Of a DNA stretch of 64,000 nucleotides, positions 41,674-59,673 are shown in pieces (the first letter of the stretch is position 1; each line of letters begins with the position of its first letter). The notes beneath the pieces are model-generated. The model saw only the letters and a list, made by a program, of their open reading frames with translations. It made no database searches and was not told the origin of the DNA. The translations under genes were made by a program, and so were the position numbers. This stretch comes from Pseudomonadota bacterium (lineage in GTDB: Bacteria; Desulfobacterota; Binatia; Binatales; Binataceae). The stretch is taken from contig JAJPIG010000021.1 of the NCBI GenBank assembly GCA_021324855.1, positions 62,001-126,000 on the forward strand. The letters run 5' to 3'.

Positions 41674-42267
41674 ATGGAAACCGCAACGCAAGAGCAAAGC
41701 AAGAAGGCCGGGGCAGGTGCGTCTGCCGGCAAGCGCTGGTACGTCGTGCATACTTATTCCGGCTACGAGCAGAAGGCCAAGGCGGCGCTTGAACAGCGCC
41801 TGCGTTCGCCCGAGTTCGCAAAGCTGCGTGACAAGATTGGCGAGGTGCTGGTTCCGGTCGAAAGCGTGCAGGAACTTGGCAAGGGCGGTCAGCGCAAGAT
41901 CTCGAGCCGCAAGTTCTTCCCCGGTTACATCTTCGTTCAGATGCAACTCGATGACGAGACATGGCACTTCATCAAGAACACACCCAAAGTGACCGGCTTC
42001 GTCGGCCACGCGACCCAGCCGCCTGAAGTGCCGGAGTCAGAAGTCCGTGAGATTACGCAGCAGATGGAAGAAGGAGCACTGCGGCCCAAACCGAAGGTGC
42101 TGTTCGAGGTGGGCGAAGCAGTCAAGGTCATCGACGGGCCGTTCCAGGATTTCAATGGCACCGTCGAAGAGGTGCGGCCGGAAAAAGGCAAGGTGCGCGT
42201 GCTGATCTCGATCTTCGGGCGCGCCACACCGGTCGAACTGGATTTCGTGCAGGTCGAAAAGTCGTAA
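41674..42267 (+). CDS. nusG: Transcription termination/antitermination protein NusG
   Basis: The 197-residue protein has the NGN domain (WYVVHTYSGYEQKAKAALEQ, about residues 22-130) and the KOW domain (FEVGEAVKVIDGPFQDFNGT, about 142-196). It binds RNA polymerase and Rho or S10. ATG 41674 starts it; the first 20 residues are a Gln/Lys-rich extension not needed for the fold. It comes between secE and rplK in the usual order. Confidence 0.95.
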   Translation: METATQEQSKKAGAGASAGKRWYVVHTYSGYEQKAKAALEQRLRSPEFAKLRDKIGEVLVPVESVQELGKGGQRKISSRKFFPGYIFVQMQLDDETWHFIKNTPKVTGFVGHATQPPEVPESEVREITQQMEEGALRPKPKVLFEVGEAVKVIDGPFQDFNGTVEEVRPEKGKVRVLISIFGRATPVELDFVQVEKS

Positions 42268-42371
42268 ACCAGATTGGCAGTCGGGCTCGCGGCAGCCGCT
42301 CCGGGTATCGCCCGGACGGTTTGGGAAGTGGGCCTTGGCGGATCGGTTTTGGATAACGGGCGGCATCAGCA

Positions 42372-42794
42372 GTGGCGAAAAAAGTCGTCGGACAAATCAA
42401 ACTTCAGATTCCGGGGGGGGCGGCAAATCCCTCGCCGCCGGTGGGGCCTGCGCTCGGCCAGCGCGGCGTAAACATCATGGAGTTCTGCAAGGCCTTCAAC
42501 GCCCAGACCCAGAACATGGCGGGGCTGGTCGTGCCGGTGATCGTGACCGTGTATGCCGACCGGTCGTTCACGTTCATTACCAAGAGTCCGCCGGCATCCA
42601 ATCTTCTACTGAAAGCGGCGGGACTCGAGAAGGGCTCCGCGGCGCCCAACAAGAACAAGGTCGGCAAGGTGACGCGCAAGCAGGTCGAGGAGATCGCCAA
42701 GACCAAGCTCAAGGACCTGACCGCGAAAGATATGGCGGCCGCGATGAAGAGCATCGAGGGTACGGCGCGCTCGATGGGTATTGAGATCGAGTAG
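42372..42794 (+). CDS. rplK: 50S ribosomal protein L11
   Basis: The 140-residue protein has the L11 signature start [20 protein letters not shown] then [20 protein letters not shown], and the RNA-binding C-terminal half with [16 protein letters not shown]. It binds the GTPase-associated 23S rRNA region. GTG 42372 is the start. It begins the rplKAJL-rpoBC cluster, 105 bases after nusG. Confidence 0.96.
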   Translation: MAKKVVGQIKLQIPGGAANPSPPVGPALGQRGVNIMEFCKAFNAQTQNMAGLVVPVIVTVYADRSFTFITKSPPASNLLLKAAGLEKGSAAPNKNKVGKVTRKQVEEIAKTKLKDLTAKDMAAAMKSIEGTARSMGIEIE

Positions 42795-42811
42795 CGGAGA
42801 GGGAATTGACG

Positions 42812-43519
42812 ATGGCGGGCAAGAAATATCGCGAAGCATCCAAGCAGATCGATCGCGCGACGCGCTATCCGCTCGCTGACGCGATCAAGCTGGTGGCGGG
42901 AAGCCACGTCGCCAAGTTCGACGAGACGGTCGAGCTCGCCGTGCGCCTCAACGTCGATCCGCGTCAGGCCGATCAAAACGTGCGCGGCACGGTAGTGCTC
43001 CCCAATGGCACCGGCAAGGTGGCGCGGGTCCTGGTGCTCGCCAAGGGCGAGAAGGAAAAGGAAGCGCGCGACGCCGGCGCGGACTTCGTCGGCGGCGAAG
43101 ACCTGATCAAGAAGATCCAGGAGGAGGGCTGGCTCGATTTCGACCGCGTCATCGCAACGCCCGACATGATGGGACAGGTCGGCCGCCTCGGTAAGATTCT
43201 CGGACCGCGCGGCCTGATGCCGAATCCCAAGGTCGGCACCGTGACCTTCGACGTCGGCAAGGCGGTCGCCGAGGTGAAGGCGGGCAAGGTCGACTATCGC
43301 GTCGACAAGGCCGGCGTGATCCATGCACCGATCGGCAAGCTCAGCTTCGGCGAGCAGAAATTGCTCGAGAACGCACATGCGCTGCTAGACGCGATCGCGC
43401 GCTCGAAGCCAGCTAGCGCCAAGGGCAATTACATCAGGAGCATCGCCGTCTCCTCGACGATGGGCCCCGGGATCAAAGTCGATCCCGGTGCGGTCCGGAC
43501 GGTGGCGGCCGCGGCATAA
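42812..43519 (+). CDS. rplA: 50S ribosomal protein L1
   Basis: The 235-residue protein has the L1 hallmarks [13 protein letters not shown] at the start, [36 protein letters not shown] and a C-terminal [15 protein letters not shown]. It sits on the L1 stalk and, in other bacteria, represses its own mRNA. ATG 42812 is preferred over the TTG at 42806. It follows rplK after 17 bases. Confidence 0.96.
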   Translation: MAGKKYREASKQIDRATRYPLADAIKLVAGSHVAKFDETVELAVRLNVDPRQADQNVRGTVVLPNGTGKVARVLVLAKGEKEKEARDAGADFVGGEDLIKKIQEEGWLDFDRVIATPDMMGQVGRLGKILGPRGLMPNPKVGTVTFDVGKAVAEVKAGKVDYRVDKAGVIHAPIGKLSFGEQKLLENAHALLDAIARSKPASAKGNYIRSIAVSSTMGPGIKVDPGAVRTVAAAA

Positions 43520-43540
43520 GAGGCGCGCGATTTTGAGATC

Positions 43541-44113
43541 ATGAAGAAAGCGGAAAAAACCACGATCGTCGACGAGCTCGCGGCGCAGTTCGCGCGGGCC
43601 ACGATGGCGCTCGTCTCGGAGTATCGCGGACTCAGCGCGGCGGAATCGACCGATCTGCGCCGGCGCGTGCGCGAGGTCGCGGGTGAAATCAAGGTCGCGA
43701 AGAACACGTTGGTACGGCGCGCGATTAAGGAGACGCCCTACGCGGCGCTCGCTCCGCAGCTCGGCGGCCCGATTGTGATCGTCTTCTGTTACGGCGATCC
43801 GGTGACGGTCGCCAAGACTATCGCGGGACTCCGCGATCTTGGCGACAAGTTCAAGGTGCGCGGCGGCGTGCTCAGCGGCAAGCCGCTCACGGCCGAGGAA
43901 GTACAGGCGCTCGCCACGCTGCCATCGCGTGAAGTGCTGATGGCGCAATTGCTCGGATTGCTGCAGGCGCCGGCAACCCGCCTGGTGCGATTACTCAACG
44001 AGCCTGGCTCGGCGCTGGCCCGCTTGGTCGATGCGATCGGCAAGCGCAATGGCGAAGGCGCACCGGCCGCATCCGCAGGACCCGCGGAGGCGTCGGCGGG
44101 AGCTCCACAATAG
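43541..44113 (+). CDS. rplJ: 50S ribosomal protein L10
   Basis: The 190-residue protein shows LVSEYRGLSAAESTDLRRRV and KVAKNTLVRRAIKET of L10, the base for L7/L12 dimers, with a C-terminal helix (about residues 125-175) that would bind them. The tail is Ala/Glu-rich. It lies 21 bases after rplA and 74 bases before rplL. There is no clear L10 leader structure in the short gap. Confidence 0.95.
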   Translation: MKKAEKTTIVDELAAQFARATMALVSEYRGLSAAESTDLRRRVREVAGEIKVAKNTLVRRAIKETPYAALAPQLGGPIVIVFCYGDPVTVAKTIAGLRDLGDKFKVRGGVLSGKPLTAEEVQALATLPSREVLMAQLLGLLQAPATRLVRLLNEPGSALARLVDAIGKRNGEGAPAASAGPAEASAGAPQ

Positions 44114-44187
44114 AGATTTTTATTTCGCTTCGGCGCGCTGCAGCGTCGCCGGTGGTGAGTGATACGGCAGCAAGGAGATAGATCACA

Positions 44188-44577
44188 ATGGCAGAGGTAC
44201 AAGTCAGCCGCGATCAGGTGAAGGATTACCTGAAAAATCTGAGCCTGATGGAAGCGGCGACGCTGGTGAAGGAGCTTGAGCAGGAACTCGGCGTCTCGGC
44301 GGCGGCTCCGGTCGCGGTGGCGGCAGCGCCCGCAGCCAGCGGCGCAGCGGCGGCTCCGGTCGAGAAGGATGAGTTCTCGGTGGTGCTGACCGGCTCCGGT
44401 GACAAGAAAATCCAGGTTATCAAGGTCGTGCGGGAACTGACCGGGCTCGGCCTCAAGGAGGCCAAAGACCTGGTCGACGGCGCGCCCAAGCCGGTCAAAG
44501 AAGGCGTGAGCAAGGCCGAGGCCGAGGAGATCAAGAAAAAGCTGGAAGAGGCGGGCGGCACGGTCGAGTTGAAGTAA
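44188..44577 (+). CDS. rplL: 50S ribosomal protein L7/L12
   Basis: The 129-residue protein has the dimerising N-terminal helices (about residues 10-35), an Ala/Pro hinge (about 38-56) and the globular factor-binding domain with [20 protein letters not shown] and [20 protein letters not shown]. It recruits elongation and initiation factors. ATG 44188 follows AAGGAGATAGATCACA, a strong ribosome-binding site that fits its high copy number. Confidence 0.96.
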   Translation: MAEVQVSRDQVKDYLKNLSLMEAATLVKELEQELGVSAAAPVAVAAAPAASGAAAAPVEKDEFSVVLTGSGDKKIQVIKVVRELTGLGLKEAKDLVDGAPKPVKEGVSKAEAEEIKKKLEEAGGTVELK

Positions 44578-44741
44578 TCCGGCTTTGTATCTGATGCCGG
44601 TAAAAATGCGTGAGTATGAGGGTCCATGCGGACGCAGGGTCGGCATGGGCCCGCAATCTATTTGTGGCGGCTGGGAGGTCGAAGCGGGGGCAAGCGCGGA
44701 CGCCTGCGGGCGCGCCGCGAAACATTCCGGCGTTGTTATTG

Positions 44742-44761
44742 CGCGTCACGCCCGTGACGCG
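44742..44761. repeat. Perfect 9-bp inverted repeat upstream of rpoB
   Basis: CGCGTCACG (44742-44750) and CGTGACGCG (44753-44761) are perfect reverse complements with a two-base centre, ending 17 bases before the rpoB ATG. In RNA it would form a tight stem just upstream of the rpoB ribosome-binding site. In the 201-base rplL-rpoB gap it could be a processing or attenuation element, or a protein-binding palindrome. No direct support is available. Confidence 0.5.
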
Positions 44762-44778
44762 TGCCGGACGAGGTAACG

Positions 44779-48948
<4,170 letters not shown>

Positions 48949-48979
48949 GGAATCGCCGCCGACTAAAGGGAGCAGAGTA

Positions 48980-53229
<4,250 letters not shown>

Positions 53230-53233
<4 letters not shown>

Positions 53234-53260
53234 CAGGGCGGAACCAACAGGCTATATACT
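53230..53260 (+). promoter_or_regulatory. Consensus sigma70 promoter for the str operon, overlapping the rpoC stop
   Basis: A perfect -35 TTGACA (53230-53235) includes the rpoC TGA stop codon. It is followed by TATATA (53253-53258) at 17-base spacing or TATACT (53255-53260) at 19. The start would be about 53265, right at the edge of the hairpin at 53268. This likely drives rpsL-rpsG-fusA-tuf. Confidence 0.65.
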
Positions 53261-53267
53261 AGTGTTT

Positions 53268-53304
53268 CCCCCAAGGGCGAATCAGCCCTTGGGGGGTTTG
53301 TTTG
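53268..53304 (+). terminator. Strong hairpin with T-rich tail between rpoC and rpsL
   Basis: CCCCCAAGGGC (53268-53278) pairs perfectly with GCCCTTGGGGG (53285-53295) across a six-base loop, followed by GTTTGTTTG. This 11-bp stem with T-rich tail looks like a Rho-independent terminator for the rpoBC transcript. It lies just downstream of a predicted promoter, so new transcripts would begin with it and must bypass it. Confidence 0.7.
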
Positions 53305-53404
53305 CAAATTTCGCCGGATGACGCTGCAGCCTCGACGGCGGGGCAAGTGTGCCGGTGGAATCCGAATCGGGCCGGGAGACCCGGGCCGGGAGATCGAACC
53401 CGAA

Positions 53405-53776
53405 GTGCCGACGATCAATCAACTGATTCGCGATGCGCGGATCAAGAAGCGCTACAAGATTAGCGCTCCTGCCCTGCAGGGCTCGCCGCAAAAACGCGGG
53501 GTCTGCACACAGGTGAAAACCACCACGCCAAAGAAGCCGAACTCGGCGCTGCGCAAGGTGGCGCGGGTGCGGCTATCGAACGGATATGAAGTGAACACCT
53601 ACATCCCAGGCGTCGGGCATAACCTGCAGGAGCATTCGGTGGTGTTGATTAGGGGCGGGCGGGTGAAGGACCTGCCGGGTGTTCGCTATCACGTGATCCG
53701 CGGCACGCTCGATTCGATCGGTGTCCAGGAGCGGCGCAAGGGCCGCTCCAAGTACGGCTCGAAGAAGCCCAAGTAG
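53405..53776 (+). CDS. rpsL: 30S ribosomal protein S12
   Basis: The 123-residue protein starts [20 protein letters not shown] after GTG 53405 and has [20 protein letters not shown] and [20 protein letters not shown]. The conserved lysine in TPKKPNS and the aspartate in VKDLPG (RimO target) are both present, so it looks like a wild-type, streptomycin-sensitive form. An upstream in-frame extension to 53318 is discounted by homology. It opens the str operon and is 8 bases before rpsG. Confidence 0.96.
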   Translation: MPTINQLIRDARIKKRYKISAPALQGSPQKRGVCTQVKTTTPKKPNSALRKVARVRLSNGYEVNTYIPGVGHNLQEHSVVLIRGGRVKDLPGVRYHVIRGTLDSIGVQERRKGRSKYGSKKPK

Positions 53777-53783
53777 GAATCGC

Positions 53784-54254
53784 ATGTCGCGCAAGGGCCA
53801 AGCCAGAGTCCGGGAGGTAAGCCCGGATCCCAAGTTCCACGACCGCACGGTCGCAAAGTTCATTAACGTCGTGATGGAACGCGGGAAGAAGTCCACTGCG
53901 GAGACGATTCTCTACGGCGCGCTCGACTTGGTCGCCGAGCGGGCCAGGGAAGATGGCCTGGTGGTCTTCAAGCGCGCGCTCGACAACGTCCGTCCGGCGG
54001 TGGAAGTCCGCTCGCGACGGGTCGGCGGCGCCAACTATCAGGTGCCGGTCGAGGTGCGGCCGATTCGGCGCACGTCGCTTGCGATGCGATGGCTGGTGGC
54101 GGCCTCGCGGGCGCGAAGCGAGAAATCGATGCGGGAGCGGCTGGCGGCCGAGATTCTGGAGGCGGCGGCCAATCGCGGCGGGGCGGTGAAGAAGCGCGAA
54201 GATACCCATCGTATGGCCGAGGCCAACAAGGCCTTCGCCCACTTCCGATGGTAA
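53784..54254 (+). CDS. rpsG: 30S ribosomal protein S7
   Basis: The 156-residue protein has the S7 pattern [60 protein letters not shown] and [18 protein letters not shown] at the end. It nucleates the 30S head. ATG 53784 is the homologous start, 7 bases after rpsL. The fusA start is 25 bases further on. Confidence 0.96.
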   Translation: MSRKGQARVREVSPDPKFHDRTVAKFINVVMERGKKSTAETILYGALDLVAERAREDGLVVFKRALDNVRPAVEVRSRRVGGANYQVPVEVRPIRRTSLAMRWLVAASRARSEKSMRERLAAEILEAAANRGGAVKKREDTHRMAEANKAFAHFRW

Positions 54255-54279
54255 GAGTGGCATTGGTTCAGGTTTTTTT

Positions 54280-56373
54280 GTGGCACGTCAGACTCCAATT
54301 GAACGGGTACGCAATATCGGCATCATGGCGCACATTGATGCCGGTAAGACCACTACAACCGAGCGGGTGCTCTACTACACCGGGATTACCTACAAGATCG
54401 GCGAGGTGCACGAGGGTACCGCGACGATGGACTGGATGGTCCAGGAGCAGGAGCGCGGCATAACCATCACCTCGGCCGCGACCACCTGCTTCTGGCGCGA
54501 CCATCGCATCAACCTGATCGATACGCCCGGTCATGTCGACTTTACGATCGAAGTCGAGCGGAGCCTGCGGGTGCTCGACGGCGCCGTTGCGCTGTTCTGC
54601 GCGGTGGGCGGCGTCGAGCCGCAATCCGAGACTGTCTGGCGGCAGGCCGACAAGTACCACGTCCCGCGCATCGCGTTCATCAACAAGATGGATCGCGTGG
54701 GCGCCGACTATGAGCGCGTGGTCGAGGAGATCCGCGAAAAGCTCAAGGCGACGCCGCTCCTGCTGCAGCTTCCGATCGGCAGCGAAGACAAGTTTGCCGG
54801 CGTGATCGATCTGATCGAGCAGAAGGCGATCATCTGGGACGGCGACACGCTGGGCGCAAATTTCCGCTCCGAGCCGATTCCCGAGGCGCTGCGCGAGCGG
54901 GCGGCTGGTCAGCGCGAGAAGCTGATCGAAACGATCGCCGACCACGACGAGCAGATCATGGAGCTCTACCTTGAGGGCAAAGACCCTGAGCCGGCGGCGA
55001 TTCGCGCCGCGATTCGGGCGGCGACCCTCAATCTCAAGCTGGTGCCGGTCCTGATGGGCTCGGCGTTCCGCAACAAGGGCGTGCAACCGATGCTCGACGC
55101 GGTGATCGACTACCTGCCGTCGCCGCTCGATCAGCCGCCGGTCATCGGCAAGGTCGGCGATAAAGTCGAGGAGCGATGGCCGCGCGATGACGCGCCGTTC
55201 TCCGCGCTCGCCTTCAAGATCATGACCGATCCCTACATCGGAACGCTTACCTTCCTGCGCGTCTATTCGGGCCGTCTCGAGCAGGGCAGCTCGGTGCTCA
55301 ACTCGACCAAGGGCAAGCGCGAACGGATCGGGCGGTTGGTCAAGATGCACGCCAACAAGCGCGAGGAGATCAGCGAGGTCTACGCGGGCGACATCTGCGC
55401 GGTCGGATTGCGCGACACTACCACCGGCGACACGCTCTGCGATCCGGCGCATCCGATCGTGCTCGAATCGATCGAGTTCCCCGAGCCGGTCATCCAGATC
55501 GCGATCGAGCCCAAGACCAAGGCCGACCAGGAGCGTCTCGGCGAGGCGCTGCAGAAGCTCGCCAAGGAGGATCCGTCGTTCCGCGTGACCGTCAATCGCG
55601 AGACCGGGCAGACCCTGATCGCCGGGATGGGCGAGCTGCACCTGGAGATCATCGTCGACCGGATGCTCCGCGAGTTCAAGGTCGATGCGAATGTCGGCAA
55701 GCCCCAGGTTGCCTATCGCGAAACGATTCGCCGCGCCAACGAGGCCGAGGGCCGCTTCGTCCGCCAAAGCGGCGGCCACGGCCAGTTCGGCGTGGTCGAT
55801 CTCCGGATCGAGCCGCTCGGCAAGGGGACCGGCTTTGAGTTCGTCGATGAGACCAAGGGCGGATCGATCCCGCGCAACTTCATTCCGTCGGTCGAAGACG
55901 GCGTGAAAGAGGCGATGGAGACCGGCGTGCTGGCCGGCTATCCGATGGTCGACGTGCGCGCGGTGCTGCTCGACGGGCAGTATCACGAGGTCGACTCATC
56001 CGATCTGGCTTTCAAGATTGCGGGTTCGATGGCTTTCCGGAAGGCGGCCGAAGGCGCCGATCCGGTGCTGCTCGAGCCAGTGATGGAGGTCGAGGTGGTC
56101 ACGCCGCAGGAGTTCATGGGCGACGTGATCGGCGATCTGAGCGCGCGGCGCGGCAAGATCCTGAGCATGGAAAACCGCGCGGGCGCGCAGGTGATCGAGG
56201 CGCGCGTGCCGCTGGCCACGATGTTCGGCTATGCGACCAAGCTGCGCTCGATCACGCAGGGCCGCGCCACCTACACGATGCAGTTCGGCGCCTATGAACC
56301 GGTGCCGCAGGCCGTACACGAAGAATTAATCGCGCGCAGCGACGAAGGCGAGGAGCCGCGTCCGCGCGCGTGA
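54280..56373 (+). CDS. fusA: Elongation factor G
   Basis: The 697-residue protein has the G1 loop [21 protein letters not shown]2 [13 protein letters not shown]3 [10 protein letters not shown]4 NKMD and a full set of domains II-V (ending [19 protein letters not shown]). It promotes translocation. The GTG start at 54280 follows a T-run (TTTTTTT) rather than a clear ribosome-binding site, though GGTTCAGG lies near. It is followed after 40 bases by tuf. Confidence 0.96.
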   Translation: MARQTPIERVRNIGIMAHIDAGKTTTTERVLYYTGITYKIGEVHEGTATMDWMVQEQERGITITSAATTCFWRDHRINLIDTPGHVDFTIEVERSLRVLDGAVALFCAVGGVEPQSETVWRQADKYHVPRIAFINKMDRVGADYERVVEEIREKLKATPLLLQLPIGSEDKFAGVIDLIEQKAIIWDGDTLGANFRSEPIPEALRERAAGQREKLIETIADHDEQIMELYLEGKDPEPAAIRAAIRAATLNLKLVPVLMGSAFRNKGVQPMLDAVIDYLPSPLDQPPVIGKVGDKVEERWPRDDAPFSALAFKIMTDPYIGTLTFLRVYSGRLEQGSSVLNSTKGKRERIGRLVKMHANKREEISEVYAGDICAVGLRDTTTGDTLCDPAHPIVLESIEFPEPVIQIAIEPKTKADQERLGEALQKLAKEDPSFRVTVNRETGQTLIAGMGELHLEIIVDRMLREFKVDANVGKPQVAYRETIRRANEAEGRFVRQSGGHGQFGVVDLRIEPLGKGTGFEFVDETKGGSIPRNFIPSVEDGVKEAMETGVLAGYPMVDVRAVLLDGQYHEVDSSDLAFKIAGSMAFRKAAEGADPVLLEPVMEVEVVTPQEFMGDVIGDLSARRGKILSMENRAGAQVIEARVPLATMFGYATKLRSITQGRATYTMQFGAYEPVPQAVHEELIARSDEGEEPRPRA

Positions 56374-56413
56374 TGGTGAACCGAGACCGGGGGATCAAAG
56401 CGGAGGCAAAATC

Positions 56414-57613
56414 ATGGCGAAGGCGAAATTTGAACGGACCAAGCCGCATGCCAACGTCGGCACAATCGGGCATATCGACCACGGCAAGACGACCTTGACC
56501 GCGGCGATCACCAAGGTGCTGGCGGCGCGCAAACTTGCGCAGTTCGTGCCTTTCGACAAGATCGACCGGGCGCCCGAAGAGCGCGAGCGCGGTATCACCA
56601 TCGCGATCACGCACGTCGAGTACGAAACTCCGGTGCGCCATTACGCGCACGTCGATTGCCCGGGCCACGCCGACTACATCAAGAACATGATCACCGGCGC
56701 CGCCCAGATGGACGGCGCGATCTTGGTGGTCGGCGCGAACGACGGACCGATGCCGCAGACGCGCGAACACATCCTGCTCGCCCGCCAGGTCGGCGTGCCG
56801 TACATCGTGGTGTTCATGAACAAGGTCGACATGGTCGATGATCCCGAGTTGCTCGACCTGGTCGAACTCGAGGTCCGCGACCTGTTGAAGAAGTACGAGT
56901 TCCCCGGCGACGACATCCCGGTGATCCGGGGCAGCGCGCTGAAGGCGCTCGAATGCGGCTGCGGCAAAGACGATTGCGCAAACTGCAAGCCGATCCTCGA
57001 GCTCATGAATGCGGTCGATTCCTACGTCAAGCAGCCCGAGCGCGAGACCGACAAGCCCTTCCTGATGCCGATCGAAGACGTCTTCTCGATCTCCGGGCGC
57101 GGCACGGTCGTGACTGGACGCGTCGAGCGCGGCCGCGTAAAGGTCGGAGAAGAGGTCGAGATCGTCGGCTTTCGCGAGACCACCAAGACCGTCGTGACGG
57201 GCGTCGAGATGTTCCGAAAGATTCTTGACGAGGGGCAGGCGGGCGATAACATCGGCGTGCTGCTGCGCGGCCTCAAGCGCGAGGACGTCGAGCGTGGACA
57301 AGTATTGGCGCAACCCGGATCGATTACGCCGCACACTCGATTCGAGGCCCAGACTTACGTGTTGACCAAGGAAGAGGGCGGACGGCATACGCCGTTCTTC
57401 AACGGCTATCGCCCGCAGTTCTACTTCCGCACCACCGACGTCACCGGCGTCGTCACGCTGCCCGAAGGCACCGAGATGGTGATGCCGGGTGACAACGTGA
57501 GCGTGGTCGGCGAGCTGATCACGCCGGTTGCGATGGAGCAGGGGCTGCGGTTTGCGATCCGCGAAGGCGGCCGCACCGTAGGCGCCGGCGTGGTTTCCAA
57601 GGTTCTCAAGTAA
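56414..57613 (+). CDS. tuf: Elongation factor Tu (with a cysteine cluster in the G domain)
   Basis: The 399-residue protein has [40 protein letters not shown] and NKVDM, so it is a regular EF-Tu. An unusual insertion-like stretch near residues 180-192 reads [15 protein letters not shown], with Cys at 181, 183, 188 and 191. Most EF-Tu proteins have a short acidic loop there. The four Cys could bind a metal. This is the only tuf gene seen; the tRNA array elsewhere has rpmG where tufB is in enterobacteria. Confidence 0.95.
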   Translation: MAKAKFERTKPHANVGTIGHIDHGKTTLTAAITKVLAARKLAQFVPFDKIDRAPEERERGITIAITHVEYETPVRHYAHVDCPGHADYIKNMITGAAQMDGAILVVGANDGPMPQTREHILLARQVGVPYIVVFMNKVDMVDDPELLDLVELEVRDLLKKYEFPGDDIPVIRGSALKALECGCGKDDCANCKPILELMNAVDSYVKQPERETDKPFLMPIEDVFSISGRGTVVTGRVERGRVKVGEEVEIVGFRETTKTVVTGVEMFRKILDEGQAGDNIGVLLRGLKREDVERGQVLAQPGSITPHTRFEAQTYVLTKEEGGRHTPFFNGYRPQFYFRTTDVTGVVTLPEGTEMVMPGDNVSVVGELITPVAMEQGLRFAIREGGRTVGAGVVSKVLK

Positions 57614-57639
57614 AGCTCTTAAGAAAAGTTCTTAGGTAA
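57601..57639 (+). repeat. Three degenerate 13-base tandem units over the tuf stop
   Basis: GGTTCTCAAGTAA (57601-57613, ending with the tuf stop), AGCTCTTAAGAAA (57614-57626) and AGTTCTTAGGTAA (57627-57639) lie head to tail. The second and third look like decayed copies of the last codons of tuf plus stop, shifted by one base per copy. This suggests small local duplications after the gene end. Confidence 0.6.
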
Positions 57640-57701
57640 CGCTTTTTACAGGTCGATTTGCGAATGGGCAGGCGGGACAGGGGCCGAAAGACGTGGCTGG
57701 G

Positions 57702-58010
57702 ATGAACGAAAAGATTCGCATCCGTCTCAAGGCGTATGACTACCGGCTGCTCGATCAGTCGGTGCGCGAGATCGTCGACACGATTCGGCGCACCGGTGGA
57801 CGCGTTGCCGGCCCGATTCCGCTGCCGACCCGGATTGAGCGCTTCACCGTGAATCGCTCGCCGCATGTCGACAAGAAATCGCGCGAGCAGTTCGAAATCC
57901 GCACGCATAAGCGGCTGCTCGATGTGCTCGAACCGACCCAGCAGACCATCGACGCGCTCGGCAAGCTCGACCTCGCCGCAGGCGTCGATGTCGAAATCAA
58001 GCTTGGATGA
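57702..58010 (+). CDS. rpsJ: 30S ribosomal protein S10
   Basis: The 102-residue protein has [59 protein letters not shown] and [13 protein letters not shown]. It also binds NusB/NusG in transcription. ATG 57702 gives the usual length; GTG 57693 would add three residues. It starts the S10 operon after tuf with an 88-base gap that holds the tandem repeats. Confidence 0.96.
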   Translation: MNEKIRIRLKAYDYRLLDQSVREIVDTIRRTGGRVAGPIPLPTRIERFTVNRSPHVDKKSREQFEIRTHKRLLDVLEPTQQTIDALGKLDLAAGVDVEIKLG

Positions 58011-58017
58011 ACGCGCC

Positions 58018-58671
58018 GTGCTGACCGGATTGATAGGGATGAAACTCGGGATGACCCAGGTCGGCGACGACTCCGGACGGGTGCGCGCCGTGACCGTGAT
58101 TCAGCTCGGTCCGTGCATGGTCACCCAGTTAAAAACCGCAGAGACCGACGGCTACGAGGCGGTCCAGGTCACCTACGGTCGCAAGAAGCCGATCCGCACG
58201 ACCTCGGCTGAGCGCGGCCATTTTGCAAAGAGTGAAGTGGCGCCGGGTATCGCGACGCGGGAGTTCCATCGCCGCGGCGACGGCGAGATTAAGCTCGGAC
58301 AGGCGATCGCGGTGGGCGAGGTTTTCAAGCCGGGCGACTTGGTTGACGTCTCGGGCGTGTCAAAAGGGCGCGGCTACGCCGGCGTTATCAAGCGGCATCA
58401 CTTTGCCGGCTTTCCCGGCTCGCGCGGCACTCATGAATACTTCCGCCACGGCGGCTCGATCGGCAATCGCTCGTTTCCGGGCCGCGTGCGCAAGGGGTTG
58501 CGGATGGCCGGGCAGATGGGCAACGAGCGAGTGACGATCGTCAATTTGCCGGTGATCGATATTTTGGCCGACGAAAATGCGATCGTAGTTGGCGGCGCGG
58601 TGCCCGGCGCCGACGGCGGAATCGTAACCGTGCGGCATGCCGCCAAGTTGCGGCGCCAGGCGGCGGAATGA
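58018..58671 (+). CDS. rplC: 50S ribosomal protein L3
   Basis: The 217-residue protein has [57 protein letters not shown] and [13 protein letters not shown] with the conserved glutamine methylated by PrmB in other bacteria. GTG 58018 is the start. It lies 7 bases after rpsJ and is followed by rplD after 12 bases. Confidence 0.95.
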   Translation: MLTGLIGMKLGMTQVGDDSGRVRAVTVIQLGPCMVTQLKTAETDGYEAVQVTYGRKKPIRTTSAERGHFAKSEVAPGIATREFHRRGDGEIKLGQAIAVGEVFKPGDLVDVSGVSKGRGYAGVIKRHHFAGFPGSRGTHEYFRHGGSIGNRSFPGRVRKGLRMAGQMGNERVTIVNLPVIDILADENAIVVGGAVPGADGGIVTVRHAAKLRRQAAE

Positions 58672-58683
58672 AAGTAACGACTG

Positions 58684-59346
58684 ATGAAGGCGATGGCTGA
58701 GCGCGACGACCATACCGCACCGGTTAAGCTGCCGGTCTATTCCGCCGATCGCCAGCAGACCGGCGAGCTCGAAATCTCCGGGCGGGTCTTCGCCTGCGAA
58801 GCGAATCCGGGGCTGGTGCATGAAGCGGTCACGATGCAGCTTGCCAATCGGCGCGCCGGCACTGCCGCCACCAAGACGCGCGGGTTCATCTCCGGCGGCG
58901 GGCGCAAGCCGTGGCGACAGAAGGGCACCGGCCGAGCGCGCGCCGGCTCGACGCGGTCCCCACTATGGCGTCATGGCGGCACGATCTTCGGCCCGCAGCC
59001 GCGTGACTATTCCTACTCGATGCCGAAGAAGGCGTGGCGCAAAGCGCTGTGCATGGCGCTCTCGGATCGGGCGCGCGAAGGTAAGCTGGTGATTGTCAAC
59101 GCGCTCGAACTTGCAGAAGCCAAAACCAGGCTGGCGAAAGCGATGCTGGAGAGGCTCGGACTCAAGCATGCGCTGATCGTTTTCGGCGAAGGCGAGGAAG
59201 GTTTCTATCGCGCGGCGCGGAATCTCGCCGCGCACAAGGTGTTGCCACTTGGCGGCCTCAACGTTTTCGACATCCTGAATTACGACGAGCTCCTGATGAC
59301 GGAGAAGTCGGCGCGCGCGCTCGAAGCGCGTCTGGGAGAGCGCTAG
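58684..59346 (+). CDS. rplD: 50S ribosomal protein L4
   Basis: The 220-residue protein has NRRAGTAATKTRGFISGGGR, KPWRQKGTGRARAGSTRSP and GGTIFGPQPRDYSYSMPKKA, the extended loop that lines the exit tunnel. In E. coli L4 also represses this operon. ATG 58684 starts with a short basic extension, with ATG 58693 possible. rplW is two bases on. Confidence 0.95.
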   Translation: MKAMAERDDHTAPVKLPVYSADRQQTGELEISGRVFACEANPGLVHEAVTMQLANRRAGTAATKTRGFISGGGRKPWRQKGTGRARAGSTRSPLWRHGGTIFGPQPRDYSYSMPKKAWRKALCMALSDRAREGKLVIVNALELAEAKTRLAKAMLERLGLKHALIVFGEGEEGFYRAARNLAAHKVLPLGGLNVFDILNYDELLMTEKSARALEARLGER

Positions 59347-59348
59347 TC

Positions 59349-59636
59349 ATGCCCGACGCCGGACTGATCATCGCACCGCTGGTGACCGAGAAGGGCACTG
59401 TGATCGCGGAGAAATCGAACCAAGTCGCGTTTCGGGTGCGCCCCGAGGCGACCAAGGATACGATTCGCGACACGGTCGAGGAGCTGTTCAAAGTCACCGT
59501 GATCAAGGTCCGCACCTCGAACTTCATGGGCAAGCAGCGCCGGCGCGGACGAATCGTCGGACGCCAGGCTAATTGGAAGAAGGCCTACGTGACGCTCAAG
59601 GATGGCGACCGGATCGAATTTTTCGAGGGCGCATAA
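59349..59636 (+). CDS. rplW: 50S ribosomal protein L23
   Basis: The 95-residue protein has IIAPLVTEKGTVIAEKSNQV, DTIRDTVEELFKVTVIKVRT and KKAYVTLKDGDRIEFFEGA. It sits at the tunnel exit and binds trigger factor and SRP. ATG 59349 follows the rplD stop after 2 bases. Confidence 0.95.
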   Translation: MPDAGLIIAPLVTEKGTVIAEKSNQVAFRVRPEATKDTIRDTVEELFKVTVIKVRTSNFMGKQRRRGRIVGRQANWKKAYVTLKDGDRIEFFEGA

Positions 59637-59673
59637 CCCAGGCGGTGAACTTTTTTGACGGACTGATTTTGCG

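Noticed and set aside
54268-55986. Antisense open frame of 572 codons over fusA.
   Set aside because: It is a shadow of EF-G with biased composition; no ribosome-binding site or family match.
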